Shown here piece by piece: positions 26,165 to 36,258 of a stretch of 64,000 bases of DNA. The notes under the pieces were generated by a model. The model had not been told where the DNA came from and did no database searches. It was given only the letters and a program-made list of their open reading frames with translations. Every line of letters starts with the position of its first letter. Position 1 is the stretch's first letter. The position numbers and the translations under genes were made by a program. The DNA lies in assembly GCA_014728295.1 (NCBI GenBank), contig WJLW01000051.1:1-64000 (forward strand). Direction: 5' to 3'. This DNA is from Chitinivibrionales bacterium. Its GTDB lineage: Bacteria; Fibrobacterota; Chitinivibrionia; Chitinivibrionales; WJKA01.

Positions 26165-26516
26165 CGCGTACTTCTTTGAGAAGATGTTCTATATGTTCGC
26201 TCTCTTGGAGAGAGGTGTCGATTTTGAAATAGAATTTAGGGAAATGCTTCATTTTGATTTTTATTGCCGCGGCTACAATTTTTTGAAGGTAAGCTGCCGC
26301 CCGGTTGAGAGCGAAAAGGGCGCTTTTTTTTTCCTTGTCGTCGCCGTAGATGCCGACAAATACGGTGGCATTACGTCCATCAACTGATAATTTAACTTCA
26401 GTGACGCTCACAATCGCAGGAATGCGCGGATCGCGGACCTTATTGGCAAGCGCCCACCCGATCTCTTTTTGCAGAAGGGTTTTGATGCGATCGGTATGAT
26501 ACTGCGGTGAGGTCAT
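26151..26516 (-). CDS. rbfA: Ribosome-binding factor A
   Basis: A 121-residue single-KH-fold protein that helps mature the 5' end of 16S rRNA and 30S subunits. The family pattern is clear: RIKTLLQKEIGWALANKVRDPR, then VTEVKLSVDGRNATVFVGIYG and FYFKIDTSLQESEHIEHLL. It lies 19 bases downstream of infB, the standard infB-rbfA-truB order, and overlaps nrnA. Confidence 0.94.
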   Translation of the reverse strand: MTSPQYHTDRIKTLLQKEIGWALANKVRDPRIPAIVSVTEVKLSVDGRNATVFVGIYGDDKEKKSALFALNRAAAYLQKIVAAAIKIKMKHFPKFYFKIDTSLQESEHIEHLLKEVRDDLD

Positions 26517-26535
26517 GTTTTATTTCGATTACCGG

Positions 26536-28917
26536 CTAAAGCGTTCTGGCAACTTCCACTTCTTTGTAGGCTTCGATGCGGTCACCCTGTTTGAAATCGG
26601 AAAAGCCTTCGAAAGTAACACCGCATTCATAACCCGACTGCACTTCCTTGACGTCATCCTTGTGACGGCGCAGGGTTCCGATGCGAGTGTCGGCAATTTC
26701 GATATCGTCGCGAATAACCCGTGCTTTGTTGCCCCGGGTAACCGTGCCGTTGGTGACCATGCACCCGGCAACCAATCCGAATTTCGAAATCTTGAAAAGT
26801 TCCCTGATTTCGATGGTGGCCAGGGCTTCCTCTTTGATTTCGGGCGCCAGCATTCCTTCCATGGCCTGCTTGACTTCTTCAACGGCCTCATAGATAATAC
26901 GGAAAGTTCTGATCTCGACACCCTCTTTTTTGGCCAGTTCCCTGATCTTGGTATTCGGACTGAGATGAAAGCCGACAATGATGGCGTTGGATGCCGTTGC
27001 CAGCATAATATCGGCCTCCTTGACCGCACCAACGCTTTTGGAAATCACGTTGACTCGGATTTCGTCGGTTGACAGTTTCAGGAGCGATTCGGCGAGAGCT
27101 TCGACGGAGCCGTCGACGTCGCCTTTGATTATCAGGTTGAGCGACTGGACTTTGCCTTCCTGAATCTGTTCGTACAGGTGATCCAGCGAAACGGTGTTCA
27201 GGCGACGTATTTCATGCTCTTTTTGCGCCAGGCGGCGTCGCGCACTGATGTCACGGGCCTGTCTCTCATCTTCGGTGACCCGGAACGAATCGCCGGCTTG
27301 AGGCGTGCCGGTCATGCCCAGCACGACACAGGGTTGCGAAGGCCCCGCCTCGTCAATTGACATACCGCGTTCATTGAGCAGGTCGCGCACTCGGCCGTTG
27401 TGGATGCCGGTCACGAATGGGTCGCCGCGTCGCAATGTCCCGCGCTGAATGAGTACCGTTGCAATCGAGCCGCGTCCTCTATCAAGCTCCGCTTCTATAA
27501 CGACGCCGTTGGCTTTGCCTTCTTTGGTTGATTTCAGGTCGAGCATCTCGGTTTCGAGGGTCAATATTTCGAGCAGTTTGTCGACGTTATTACCCGTCTT
27601 TGCCGATATCTCCACGGAGGATATCTGACCGCCGTATTCTTCTACTGCCACATTGTATCGGGCGAGCTCGCTCTTTACTTTGTCGATATTGGCCGTCGGC
27701 AGGTCGGTTTTGTTGATCGCAACCACAATGGGAACATTGGCTGCTTTGGCGTGGTCGATAGCCTCTTTGGTCTGGGGCATGACGCCCGAGTCGGCTGCAA
27801 CAACCAGCACGATAACATCGGTAATCTGCGAGCCGCGGGCACGCATGGCGGTGAACGCTTCGTGACCGGGAGTATCCAGAAAGGTAACCGAACCATGACC
27901 GGCAACAACTTCGTAGGCTGCAATATGCTGGGTAATACCGCCCGATTCTCCGGCGATGACATTGGTGCTGCGTATATAATCAAGCAGTGACGTCTTACCA
28001 TGGTCGACATGTCCCATGACCGTGACGACCGGAGCACGCGGCCTCAGCGTGCTTTCGTCGATCTTTTCATCAAGCTCTTCATCTGCATCGGTGGCGTATT
28101 CTTCCATCAGCTTGGCCGTGTAGCCGAATTCATCGGCCAGCAGCTCGATGGTTTCGAAATCGAGTCGCTGATTAATGGTGACAAACAGACCCAGCTCCAG
28201 GCACTTGGCGATGACTTCGGAAACCGGTTTGCCGATGCGCTGCGCAAGCTCATTGGCAGTGACAAATTCGCTGACATTAAGAATCGTTTTGTCGGCCTGT
28301 TCTTCAGCTTCGGGGCGGTTACTGTCCTTTTTATATTTTTTGCGGGCCGAACCTGCGCCGATTTTAGCCAAAGTCTTTTTGATAGTACTTTTCACCTGGA
28401 AGGAATCGACCTCCGGACGCGCGTGGCGTTTCTGCTTGCCTTTCTTGCGACCTTTTTTGCGATCGCTTCGATCGGTGCGTGAAGGCTGCTCCTTTTTGGG
28501 AGAATCTGTCGGATCGGTGGATTGGGCCGGTGTTGCTTCCGGTCGCGGCGCTTCGTATACTTCGCCACGGGAGCGCGGTGGGCGTGCGCGACGACGCGGA
28601 CGCCTGCGGTCACGTTCGCCGGTGACTCGGGGCTTTTCTTCGGACTCCCTGGGTTTGGCTTCTTCGGTCTTCGGCGGCTCGGCGGCAGCGATCATCTCTT
28701 CGCGTTTTTTAGCAATTTTTTGACGCTTGCGCACATACTCTTTTTTGATTTCGGCCCGTTCCTGCTCGAACTTGGTTTTAATCTCATCGCGCAAGCTGTC
28801 GTCAACGGTACTCATATGGCTCTTTACGGGAATGCCCATCCCGCGCAAAATCTGGACAAGCGCTTCACTCGAGACCTTGAATTCCTGGGCCAGTTTGTAC
28901 ACTTTTTCTTTTGCCAT
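26536..28917 (-). CDS. infB: Translation initiation factor IF-2
   Basis: GTPase that places initiator tRNA on the ribosome. ATG 28917 ([13 protein letters not shown]) is preferred; a GTG six bases upstream adds only two residues. Order of parts: an N-terminal IF2_N domain (1-55), a charged linker rich in Lys, Arg, Glu and Pro (about 60-215), a second IF2_N-like helix pair ([21 protein letters not shown]), then the G domain from about residue 300 with GHVDHGKTS (P-loop), DTPGHEAF and NKTD. The C-terminal beta barrels and initiator-tRNA domain follow. At 793 residues it is a typical long bacterial IF-2. Confidence 0.97.
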   Translation of the reverse strand: MAKEKVYKLAQEFKVSSEALVQILRGMGIPVKSHMSTVDDSLRDEIKTKFEQERAEIKKEYVRKRQKIAKKREEMIAAAEPPKTEEAKPRESEEKPRVTGERDRRRPRRRARPPRSRGEVYEAPRPEATPAQSTDPTDSPKKEQPSRTDRSDRKKGRKKGKQKRHARPEVDSFQVKSTIKKTLAKIGAGSARKKYKKDSNRPEAEEQADKTILNVSEFVTANELAQRIGKPVSEVIAKCLELGLFVTINQRLDFETIELLADEFGYTAKLMEEYATDADEELDEKIDESTLRPRAPVVTVMGHVDHGKTSLLDYIRSTNVIAGESGGITQHIAAYEVVAGHGSVTFLDTPGHEAFTAMRARGSQITDVIVLVVAADSGVMPQTKEAIDHAKAANVPIVVAINKTDLPTANIDKVKSELARYNVAVEEYGGQISSVEISAKTGNNVDKLLEILTLETEMLDLKSTKEGKANGVVIEAELDRGRGSIATVLIQRGTLRRGDPFVTGIHNGRVRDLLNERGMSIDEAGPSQPCVVLGMTGTPQAGDSFRVTEDERQARDISARRRLAQKEHEIRRLNTVSLDHLYEQIQEGKVQSLNLIIKGDVDGSVEALAESLLKLSTDEIRVNVISKSVGAVKEADIMLATASNAIIVGFHLSPNTKIRELAKKEGVEIRTFRIIYEAVEEVKQAMEGMLAPEIKEEALATIEIRELFKISKFGLVAGCMVTNGTVTRGNKARVIRDDIEIADTRIGTLRRHKDDVKEVQSGYECGVTFEGFSDFKQGDRIEAYKEVEVARTL

Positions 28918-28987
28918 AGGCACAACCTTTACTTATTTGTTATTTCGGCGCCGCATGTAGTTGCTTCGCGCTTCAGATCGCCTTCAT

Positions 28988-30535
28988 TCAGTCTTGTTTG
29001 TCATCCAGGTCTTCCGGCGTTTCGAACTCCCGGCCGGATTCAGGTATTTCTTCCTGTTGGGCTACCTGTGCATCTTCCTGCTCTTGTATAGGAGGTTCTG
29101 CAGCTTCGGGCATCTGCTCCGGGGTTTCTGCTTGCACCGAAGGTTCGTTTGCAGAAGCGTCCTGTTCCAATGCAGGCGCTTCCTGGGGCTCTTGCGTTGC
29201 AGCCGGCTCTTCGAGCTCTTGCAGGTCTTCGCCGGTTGCCTGCACCGCTGCCGCATTTTCGCTCAGATCAATCTCCGCCTCTGGTTCTGCCGGGACATTC
29301 CCTGTTACCAGGGCCTCGGCCATATTTTCGCTCCCATCGGCCGGTTCATCTTCCATATCTTCCGATTCGGCAGGTATTTGTTCCCCCCCAGGAGAGGATT
29401 CTTCACCAGGCTCCAGCTCTTCATCTTCAAGAAATTCGGCCAGAGCTTCGTTGCGTTCTTCTTCGGTCATTGACGCAAATTCCTCATCGCCGTAGACGTC
29501 GATTTCTTTGTCCAGCAGGCGTGAAGCCAGACGGATATTCTGGCCTTCTTTGCCGATGGCCTGAGCCAGATATTCCTCCTTGATAATAACGACAATGCGA
29601 CTGTCGCCTACCGGATGAACACGCTTGACTTCGGCCGGCGAGAAGACGCGGCGCACCTGCACGGAAAGCTCGCTTGTCCAGTTGATTATGTCAATACGCT
29701 CGTTGGAGAGCTCCCGCACAATAGCCTGAACGCGGTTGCCGCGCATGCCGACACAGGCGCCAACCGGATCGACCCGTTCGTCGGTTGTCGAAACGGCAAT
29801 TTTTGAACGGTTGCCGGGATCGCGAACCACCTTGACGATGCGCACTGTCTTGTCGAAAATTTCGGGGACCTCGAGTTCAAACAGGCGTGCCAGAAACTCG
29901 GGACAGGTTCGGGACACAATAATTTGGGGGCCCTTGGCATTGTCGCGTACTTCGGTAAGGCAGGCCCTGATCGTATCGCCCTGGCGGTAGCGCTCCTTGC
30001 GAATCTGCTCACGATAAGGCAGGAGCGCTTCGGTGCGGCCGATGTTGACGAGGATGTTGCCTTTGTCTATCTGTTGTACCGTACCGGTGATAAGCTCGCC
30101 GATGCGGTCGCTGTAATCCACAAATATTTTCTGGCGCTCGGCTTCGCGCACGCGCTGAATGATAACCTGCTTAGCCGTCTGTATGGCCGTGCGACCGAAC
30201 ACGTTTACGTCAAGGTCTTCGATTAGCTCGTCGCCGACTTCAAGTTCATCATCGAGCTGTTTGGCTTCTTCCAGTGAAATCTGTGATTCGGGATCGTAGA
30301 CTTCTTCGACGACTTCACGGCGTGTGTAAACTTCGATGGTGCCTTTTTCCCGGTCCACTTTTGATTCGACATTTACCGGCTCGCCAATGTAACGTTTTGC
30401 AGCGCTGATAAGAGCATCTTTAAGAGAGTCCAGCACCAAATCCATGGAGATGCTTTTTTCTTTGGTGATATTTGACAGGGCTGCCGTGATGTCCAACTCA
30501 CGCGCTGCTTCGTTTTTGCTCTTTTTCTTCTGCAT
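28988..30535 (-). CDS. nusA: Transcription factor NusA with long acidic tail
   Basis: Controls RNA polymerase pausing, termination and antitermination. An N-terminal domain (to about residue 135) is followed by S1 (GELITGTVQQIDKGNILVNI), then KH1 with the invariant DPVGACVGMRGNRVQAI and KH2 with AIGKEGQNIRLASRLL. After about residue 365 comes a tail of about 150 residues dominated by Glu, Pro, Ala and Gln (for example EELEPGEESSPGGEQIPAES). This differs from the folded acidic repeats of E. coli NusA and looks disordered. The gene sits between rimP and infB as usual. Confidence 0.96.
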   Translation of the reverse strand: MQKKKSKNEAARELDITAALSNITKEKSISMDLVLDSLKDALISAAKRYIGEPVNVESKVDREKGTIEVYTRREVVEEVYDPESQISLEEAKQLDDELEVGDELIEDLDVNVFGRTAIQTAKQVIIQRVREAERQKIFVDYSDRIGELITGTVQQIDKGNILVNIGRTEALLPYREQIRKERYRQGDTIRACLTEVRDNAKGPQIIVSRTCPEFLARLFELEVPEIFDKTVRIVKVVRDPGNRSKIAVSTTDERVDPVGACVGMRGNRVQAIVRELSNERIDIINWTSELSVQVRRVFSPAEVKRVHPVGDSRIVVIIKEEYLAQAIGKEGQNIRLASRLLDKEIDVYGDEEFASMTEEERNEALAEFLEDEELEPGEESSPGGEQIPAESEDMEDEPADGSENMAEALVTGNVPAEPEAEIDLSENAAAVQATGEDLQELEEPAATQEPQEAPALEQDASANEPSVQAETPEQMPEAAEPPIQEQEDAQVAQQEEIPESGREFETPEDLDDKQD

Positions 30536-30558
30536 GTTGGTTTAGTCCTTCCACACAA

Positions 30559-31011
30559 TTAAAATTGAATTTCTATTTTGCCTCGTATGATGTGTTCAAG
30601 AGGAATGGCATGTTCCTCTTTGCCGGTGTCAAGCCCCACTCGGCCGTTTTCTGCCGATCGGATTTCGCCCGTGATCAGCTTTTTGCCGTTAATGGCCTCG
30701 CTAAGCTCAAGGGCAACGCGGCGACCGCGACTGCGTTGATAATCCCGCTCACCCTGCAGGGGACGGTCGATGCCGGGTGAGGATACCTCGAGGCGATAGG
30801 GCGATTGTGAAAAATCTTCCAGATCGAGCAGTATCGATACTTCATTGCTTACCAATTCGCAGTCATCAATGGTCACGCCGTTGTCTTTGTCTATATACAA
30901 CCGCAGGACTTTATGTGGACCGGCACCGCTGAATCTGGCGTCGCACAATTCAAATCCCAGATGCTCGATTTTGTTTTCGATGTGTTCTTTTATTTCCGGA
31001 TTCAACAGCAT
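30559..31011 (-). CDS. rimP: Ribosome maturation factor RimP
   Basis: A 150-residue cytoplasmic factor for 30S assembly. Family features: LGFELCDARFSGAG, LRLYIDKDNGVTIDDCELVS, and LEVSSPGIDRPLQGERDYQR. ATG 31011 is chosen: it gives exactly the E. coli length, whereas the longer frame from 31053 would have to read through a hairpin and U-tract and adds no conserved residues. It is the first gene of the nusA operon. Confidence 0.93.
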   Translation of the reverse strand: MLLNPEIKEHIENKIEHLGFELCDARFSGAGPHKVLRLYIDKDNGVTIDDCELVSNEVSILLDLEDFSQSPYRLEVSSPGIDRPLQGERDYQRSRGRRVALELSEAINGKKLITGEIRSAENGRVGLDTGKEEHAIPLEHIIRGKIEIQF

Positions 31012-31029
31012 ACAGTCGGACTCTATGAT

Positions 31030-31051
31030 AAAAAAAAAGGGCTGAGCGCCC
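31030..31051 (-). terminator. Terminator or attenuator immediately upstream of rimP
   Basis: On the reverse strand GGGC-GCTCA-GCCC is followed by nine U residues (A-run at 31030-31038). It ends only 18 bases before the rimP ATG, so there is no room for a promoter between it and rimP. It can terminate transcripts coming from the cca gene upstream. Because the rimP-nusA-infB messenger must also cross it, it may act as an attenuator. The hairpin is short (4 bp) but GC-only. Confidence 0.65.
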
Positions 31052-31202
31052 ATTCATTTCGCAGAATGTGGATAATCTATACAAAATAAATATTAGAAAC
31101 TGCAGGTACAAGCACTTATCACAAATGACGGCATGTTTTTGCGTAACCATTGTCTGTCCGTCCCCGGGACACGGCATCTCATGCGTATGTCAATATGTTC
31201 GC

Positions 31203-32534
31203 TTATCCGGTCGGCTTTGCGTGCAGGTACTGCCGGACCCACGCAAGCGCCTCTTCAGTTGTAGCAAGGATGCCTTCCAATTGTCGATCGTATGCCGCAT
31301 CGAGGATTTTGCGGAAATGCGGACCGGGTTTCAGGCCCAGTACAATTAAATCGTTGCCCGATATCAGCGGAGATGGTTGAATCTGCTCCCGGGAAAGCTG
31401 CGCCTGTTGCTTTTTGAGATAATAATAATTGTCGAGCTTCCTGTGGCTGCTCATGCAATCGGCGTAGTGCACCTTGAGTTCATCCTCAATGGTGGGGCGT
31501 GCCAGGTAACGTTTGAGCGTAGATACTTTCATCTTCTGCACGTGCATGAAATTCATGTGATGCCGGATGCAGGCGGCCACTTTTTTTATAACCTCACCCG
31601 GTGCCTTGAGTCGCTTGAGCACGGTCTCACTCATGTGTGCGCCAACCGATGCATGGTTATTGAAGCGAATACGGTCGGTTTGGCTGATCGTCGGCGGCTT
31701 ACCGATGTCATGCAGCAAAACGGCCCAGGCTGCGATCAGCGTGGGTGACTGCAGGTTGTCAAGCGCGTGCAGGGTATGCTCCCAGACATCACCCTCTGGA
31801 TGAAAGCGGCCGGGCTGTTCAACACCACCGAGTGCATGAACCTCGGGTAGTATCAGCGCCAGCAATCCACTTTCCCTCAGCAGTGAAAAGGCCCGGGATG
31901 GCAGTGGCCCCAGCAGCATCCTGGTCAACTCCTGGTAAATTCGCTCTGCGGATATCCTGGTAATTCCATTTCGTGAGGTGCACAGGCAGGTCCAGGTATG
32001 CGCTTCGATGGAGAAGCCAAAGCGTGCGGAAAACCGGATTGCCCGCAACAGCCGCAGATAATCTTCGTCGAAGCGACGCGCAGGGTCGCCGATTGCCCTG
32101 ATGTTGCCTGCCCGCAAATCTTCTCGTCCATTTACAAAGTCGAGTATCTTGCATTTGACGGGATCATAGAACAGGCCATTGATGGTAAAGTCACGACGCT
32201 GCGCGTCTTCCTGCGCCGAAGTAAAAACAACTTTCTCAGGTCTGCGGCCGTCTTTTATGCCGATGTCGGACCTGAATGTGGCAACTTCGAACATGTATCC
32301 TTTGTATATAACGATCATAACGCCGAAATGTTCGCCCACCCTGAGTACGCGTGAGAACAAGCCGGCAATGTGCGCAGGAGTTGCATCGGTTGCGATATCG
32401 ATATCATTTTTTTGATCGATTTCAAGCAGCATGTCGCGGACAAATCCACCTGCAAAAAAGGCCTGGTAGCCCGCCTGCTGGAGTTTTGCTGCAATTTCGG
32501 TCGCGGCATCGAAAAGCTTATCGGATTGCTTCAT
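31203..32534 (-). CDS. cca: CCA-adding tRNA nucleotidyltransferase / poly(A) polymerase family
   Basis: A 443-residue class II nucleotidyltransferase. GGFVRDMLL ... DIDIATDA holds the catalytic Asp pair, RRDFTINGLFYDP is the family signature, and RIRFSARFGFSIE-like sequence forms the RNA-binding neck (seen as RAIRFSARFGFS). An HD domain follows (VLLHDIGKPPTI, and HHMNFMHV), as in many CCA enzymes with phosphatase/phosphodiesterase activity. CCA addition is the most likely role; poly(A) polymerase paralogues look similar. It is upstream of the nusA operon and separated from it by a hairpin terminator. Confidence 0.88.
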   Translation of the reverse strand: MKQSDKLFDAATEIAAKLQQAGYQAFFAGGFVRDMLLEIDQKNDIDIATDATPAHIAGLFSRVLRVGEHFGVMIVIYKGYMFEVATFRSDIGIKDGRRPEKVVFTSAQEDAQRRDFTINGLFYDPVKCKILDFVNGREDLRAGNIRAIGDPARRFDEDYLRLLRAIRFSARFGFSIEAHTWTCLCTSRNGITRISAERIYQELTRMLLGPLPSRAFSLLRESGLLALILPEVHALGGVEQPGRFHPEGDVWEHTLHALDNLQSPTLIAAWAVLLHDIGKPPTISQTDRIRFNNHASVGAHMSETVLKRLKAPGEVIKKVAACIRHHMNFMHVQKMKVSTLKRYLARPTIEDELKVHYADCMSSHRKLDNYYYLKKQQAQLSREQIQPSPLISGNDLIVLGLKPGPHFRKILDAAYDRQLEGILATTEEALAWVRQYLHAKPTG

Positions 32535-32748
32535 CGTAGCCTAAAAATACGTAACCGCTCTCACTGCGGGTGCGACTTTTTGGCGTTTCTGGGCCATTTT
32601 AATCGCAATAATAATGAAAAAATGCACTTTTTGTTGACAATAATATGGGAAATAAAGCATCTTTAATCTATCCGTTTTGGCTAATTTGTTGTAAATACGT
32701 AAAAAAGGATAACCAATAACCATTTTCAAACCCAATTGGAGGGTCGCG

Positions 32749-33804
32749 ATGCGTACCATGTTTAGAGTAGCGGTTAGCTTAAGCGCTTTGATGTTATTAT
32801 TCTCCTGCACTACCCGCAACTTGGAATCCCGCGGCAATGCCGCCTATGCAAAGGCGCAAAAAGCAACCGGCGACGAGAAGAGACGCCTGGAAAAAGAAGC
32901 TTATACTTATTACTGGAAAGCGGTGAAAAGCGATCCCAACAAGGCAACTATTCGCAACAGTTTGCGCAATCGCTTCATCGAAATGACGCTCAATCGGGGC
33001 ATGCTTATACTCAACGAGGCAACCTCGAGCATGGACGCACTCGACCTGTTTGTCAGCGATATCGATTCGGTGATGACGCCGGAGGTTCCCGGCGAACTCA
33101 AAGCGCAATATGCTGCGTTTCTCACACAACTGGCTGATTCCATGGATGCCCGGGGCAAAATGTGGGAAACGATCGAACTGCTTGACAAAGCCGGCGGCAT
33201 TGCGCCCGACGCGTCGGCCATGAAAGATAAGAAGAAAACGCTCATCGGAAATTTTGTCAACAGCAAGGTCGACCTGGCAAAAATGCAGCTCGAAGAAGGC
33301 CGGGACGCCAAAGACGAGCACGAGCAAATCAGGGCCGAATACAATGCAAAGCTTGCTTTGTTCTTTGATCCCGACAACGAAGAGGCAAAAGAGATTCTCA
33401 GCAAATGCTACGAGGCCAATCTCGGCATCTATTCGGCATATGATGCGGTTATCGAAGACAAGCCCGACAGCAGTGTATATGATATGGTCAACAAGTACGA
33501 TATCCTGCTTGCGGTACCGGTTGTCAAGCAAAGCGGGCGCGGGGTTACGCTCAAGGCAAGTATTTATAACTATTCCTACAACCCGCTCAGATTGTGGCCC
33601 AAATGCTTTCATCTCGAAGATGTAAACGGCAAACGCGTACAAGCCAGGAAGAACAGCCGGATTGCCAAGGAAGTGCTGGATCAGGAACACGAGGTAACCG
33701 GAATGTTATTGTACTTCCCCAAGCCGCCGGGCAAAATCAAAAAACTGACCTACGATTACAAATGGGAGCACAGCGAACACTATTCCGAAAAGAATTTTTT
33801 CTAA
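32749..33804 (+). CDS. Lipoprotein with helical-repeat body, unknown function
   Basis: A 351-residue lipoprotein: signal sequence with lipobox LLFSC (Cys20), and GGAGGG seven bases before ATG 32749. Residues about 25-240 are charged and alpha-helical with TPR-like spacing (NAAYAKAQKATGDEKRRLEKE, FFDPDNEEAKEILSKCYE). Residues 250-351 look like a beta-sandwich (VTLKASIYNYSYNPLRLWP ... EVTGMLLYFPKP), reminiscent of DUF4352-type extracellular domains. No catalytic motif is seen. It is divergent from cca and ends in a clear terminator, so it is a single-gene unit. I do not recognise a named family. Confidence 0.75.
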   Translation: MRTMFRVAVSLSALMLLFSCTTRNLESRGNAAYAKAQKATGDEKRRLEKEAYTYYWKAVKSDPNKATIRNSLRNRFIEMTLNRGMLILNEATSSMDALDLFVSDIDSVMTPEVPGELKAQYAAFLTQLADSMDARGKMWETIELLDKAGGIAPDASAMKDKKKTLIGNFVNSKVDLAKMQLEEGRDAKDEHEQIRAEYNAKLALFFDPDNEEAKEILSKCYEANLGIYSAYDAVIEDKPDSSVYDMVNKYDILLAVPVVKQSGRGVTLKASIYNYSYNPLRLWPKCFHLEDVNGKRVQARKNSRIAKEVLDQEHEVTGMLLYFPKPPGKIKKLTYDYKWEHSEHYSEKNFF

Positions 33805-33827
33805 GCGACACATCTCGTGACGAACGT

Positions 33828-33867
33828 AAAAATGCCCGGCGGTCTTTATGATCACCGGGCATTTTTT
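33828..33867. terminator. Bidirectional intrinsic terminator
   Basis: AATGCCCGG (33831-33839) and CCGGGCATT (33855-33863) form a 9-bp stem with a 15-base loop, with an A-run before and a T-run after. It can end both the forward lipoprotein gene and the convergent reverse nucleotide-sugar dehydrogenase gene. Confidence 0.88.
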
Positions 33868-33958
33868 ATAATCGCTGCTGGTGTATTCGGAGAAATCTTC
33901 GGTACGACTCTCGCAAAACCCCTGCTTGAAAGCATGCTGCCGGTTCCCGGCCACCGTA

Positions 33959-35203
33959 CTATTTGAGCGCCTCTTTGATATCGTACATAATGCCTTCCGG
34001 TTTGCAATAGGACCGAATGCCGTCTTCGCCAGCGGTCATAAATTCTTCGTGCAATACCGCCAGTACGACGCCGTCATAGACGCCGGGCTGGGGTTTGTCA
34101 ACCAGCCTGATGCCGTATTCTTCGAAAACTTCCTGCCGGTCGGCCTGCGGATCCCATACATGCACCTGCACGGCGAACTCGCGCAGCTCATTGACAATGT
34201 CAATTACCCGGGAATTGCGGATGTCGGGACAATTTTCCTTGAAGGTGATCCCCAGAATCAGCACTGCAGCGTCTTTGATGGTCATCTTTTTGTTGATCAT
34301 GTCTTTGATGAGTTCGCGGGCATAATAGCGCCCCATGGCGTCATTAATGCGGCGGCCCGACATGATGATCTGTGGATGATGACCGATTTCCTCTGCCTTG
34401 TAGGCAAGGTAGTAGGGATCGACGCCGATACAATGGCCTCCCACCAGACCCGGCCGGAATTTAAGAAAGTTCCATTTGGTTCCTGCCGCCTCAAGTACTT
34501 CTTTGGTGGATATGCCCAGCTTGTCGAATATGATTTGCAGTTCGTTCATCAGGGCAATATTGATGTCGCGCTGGGTATTCTCGATAACCTTGGCTGCCTC
34601 TGCCACTTTGATGCAGGTAGCCGTAAATATGCCCGCCTTGACTGCCGTAGCGTAAACGTGCGCGATCAGATCGGCTGATTCGGGTGTGTCGCCCGACACG
34701 ACCTTGGTAATCGTTGCAAAGGTATGCTCCCGGTCACCCGGATTGATGCGCTCGGGGGAATAGCCGACGTTGAAATCTTTTTTCCAGCTCAGTCCCGATT
34801 TCTCTTCCAGCACGGGAATGCAATACTCTTCGGTTGCGCCGGGGAACACGGTCGATTCGTAGACGATCGTGGCGCCGGCATGCAGGTGGCTGCCGATTGT
34901 CTGCGAGGCTTTAATCAGCGGAGTTAGATCGGGATTTTTGTGCGAGTCGATCGGTGTGGGAACGGCAACAATTATAAAATCCGCCTTACTGATAACCGAG
35001 GGGTCGGCGCTGAAGGTCATTGCTGATTCCTGCAATGCGGGGGGATCCACTTCGTTGTTGGGATCGCGCCCCTCCTGCAGAATGGCGATACGCTTTTTGT
35101 TGATGTCAAAGCCGGTAACGCAAAAGTGTTTGGCCATCTCTACAGCCAGCGGCAAGCCGACGTATCCCAGCCCGACTACGCAGATCGATTTCGGTTTTTC
35201 CAT
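33959..35203 (-). CDS. UDP-N-acetylhexosamine 6-dehydrogenase (TviB/WbpO/VipA type)
   Basis: A 414-residue NAD-dependent enzyme that oxidises C6 of a UDP-sugar to the uronic acid. The start [19 protein letters not shown] is the Rossmann nucleotide loop. The middle holds [11 protein letters not shown] and [16 protein letters not shown]. The catalytic cysteine is in [20 protein letters not shown]. The [10 protein letters not shown] form and [11 protein letters not shown] match the UDP-GlcNAc/GalNAc dehydrogenase subgroup rather than UDP-glucose dehydrogenase. Its product would be a building block for a capsule, O-antigen or exopolysaccharide. It lies 20 kb from the AT-rich glycan island and has normal GC, so a link to that cluster is only possible, not shown. 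Confidence 0.9.
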   Translation of the reverse strand: MEKPKSICVVGLGYVGLPLAVEMAKHFCVTGFDINKKRIAILQEGRDPNNEVDPPALQESAMTFSADPSVISKADFIIVAVPTPIDSHKNPDLTPLIKASQTIGSHLHAGATIVYESTVFPGATEEYCIPVLEEKSGLSWKKDFNVGYSPERINPGDREHTFATITKVVSGDTPESADLIAHVYATAVKAGIFTATCIKVAEAAKVIENTQRDINIALMNELQIIFDKLGISTKEVLEAAGTKWNFLKFRPGLVGGHCIGVDPYYLAYKAEEIGHHPQIIMSGRRINDAMGRYYARELIKDMINKKMTIKDAAVLILGITFKENCPDIRNSRVIDIVNELREFAVQVHVWDPQADRQEVFEEYGIRLVDKPQPGVYDGVVLAVLHEEFMTAGEDGIRSYCKPEGIMYDIKEALK

Positions 35204-35288
35204 GAGCCTGTATAAGTCCTTCCTGGAGAATGTGCGGGTAACGAATACCTGGAAATATCATTTTATCATGCGGCAATCGGATCGGGCA

Positions 35289-36104
35289 TCAAAAAAAGTC
35301 AACGCTGTCCACCACCAATAGTGATTGATCATATTCCCGGGGTTTTTTCAATTCTTTCGAGCGGTCTATCGTTTCGTCAAAGCTGGTGCGAGATGCATTT
35401 TCGGCGGATGAGATCGCCGAAGATTGCTGCTGTTCTGTCTGCGGATCATCGGCTTTTGGCCCCGCGTCGCTCATCTGCTGTTTGAGATGCTCGATGCGAT
35501 TGCCGATAGAAGCGAGATCGGGAAATCGCTGTTGCATCTGATAGTATTCGTCAAGGGCAGCGTCGACCTGACCGCTGGCAAGGTAAATATCGGCGGAAAT
35601 GATGTGAGGGGTCGCATCCTGTGTCGCAACGGCTTTAGCTTTTGCCAGTATGTCAAGTGCCGACTGTCGTTTGCCCAGCTGCAACTGTGCAAGCGCCTGC
35701 GCAATGTATTCAAGCTTTTTGATGTTATTGTGCGTTTCCTGTTCGAAGGTTGCGTATTGTGCCAGACTGGTGTTAAGGCTTGCAATGAACGAATCGATGC
35801 GACGGGTAGCTGCGATATGGTAGCCGGATGAAACCAGCGCCACCAGCAAGACAACCGCGCTCACCGAAAGCGGGATCCAGTTGAAGGTGATTTTGCTTTT
35901 GCGGATGGCTCTGACGATATCTTTGCTTTTGATTTTGTTGATGTGCATCATGGCATAACCGGCTTCCGGCGACTCGGGAAATTGTTCTATCAGATGCTGG
36001 TAGTAGCGGAATGCTTCGTTCTCACTGTCTTGGCGATATTGCAATGAGTAAGCCTTTTCGTAGAGTTCCAGTGGAGTTGCCGGAAGTTTTTCGGTAGTAG
36101 ACAT
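35289..36104 (-). CDS. Single-pass membrane protein with TPR-like periplasmic part
   Basis: A 271-residue protein. Residues 10-60 are helical with a tetratricopeptide-like pattern (AFRYYQHLIEQFPESPEAGY). One membrane helix follows at about 74-95 (WIPLSVSAVVLLVALVSSGY). A second helical-repeat part covers about 100-210 (SALDILAKAKAV ... ISADIYLASGQVDAALDEYY), and the tail is polar and Gln/Ser-rich. TPR proteins of this layout usually organise envelope complexes. It lies 85 bases upstream of the dehydrogenase on the same strand and may be co-transcribed. Function unknown. Confidence 0.7.
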   Translation of the reverse strand: MSTTEKLPATPLELYEKAYSLQYRQDSENEAFRYYQHLIEQFPESPEAGYAMMHINKIKSKDIVRAIRKSKITFNWIPLSVSAVVLLVALVSSGYHIAATRRIDSFIASLNTSLAQYATFEQETHNNIKKLEYIAQALAQLQLGKRQSALDILAKAKAVATQDATPHIISADIYLASGQVDAALDEYYQMQQRFPDLASIGNRIEHLKQQMSDAGPKADDPQTEQQQSSAISSAENASRTSFDETIDRSKELKKPREYDQSLLVVDSVDFF

Positions 36105-36258
36105 GTCATTCTCCGGGTGAGGTGAACCACACCGCTGAGTAAACTGGTGACGCGCAATGGCCGGGCAACTCTGCTGATCCGCGATATCATACCCGCCGGC
36201 ATTGCTTCATTCAAAAATAGTGAGGATTATGGGTGATATTCAACAGTGCCTGCAAATG

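Noticed and set aside
28000-29473. Several overlapping plus-strand ORFs of up to 189 codons opposite infB and nusA
   Set aside because: They mirror real genes, are low-complexity (Phe/Leu or Ser/Arg-rich), and lack plausible starts.
32797-33690. A 297-codon ORF antisense to the lipoprotein gene at 32749
   Set aside because: The forward gene has a signal peptide, lipobox, GGAGGG site and terminator; the antisense frame has none of these.
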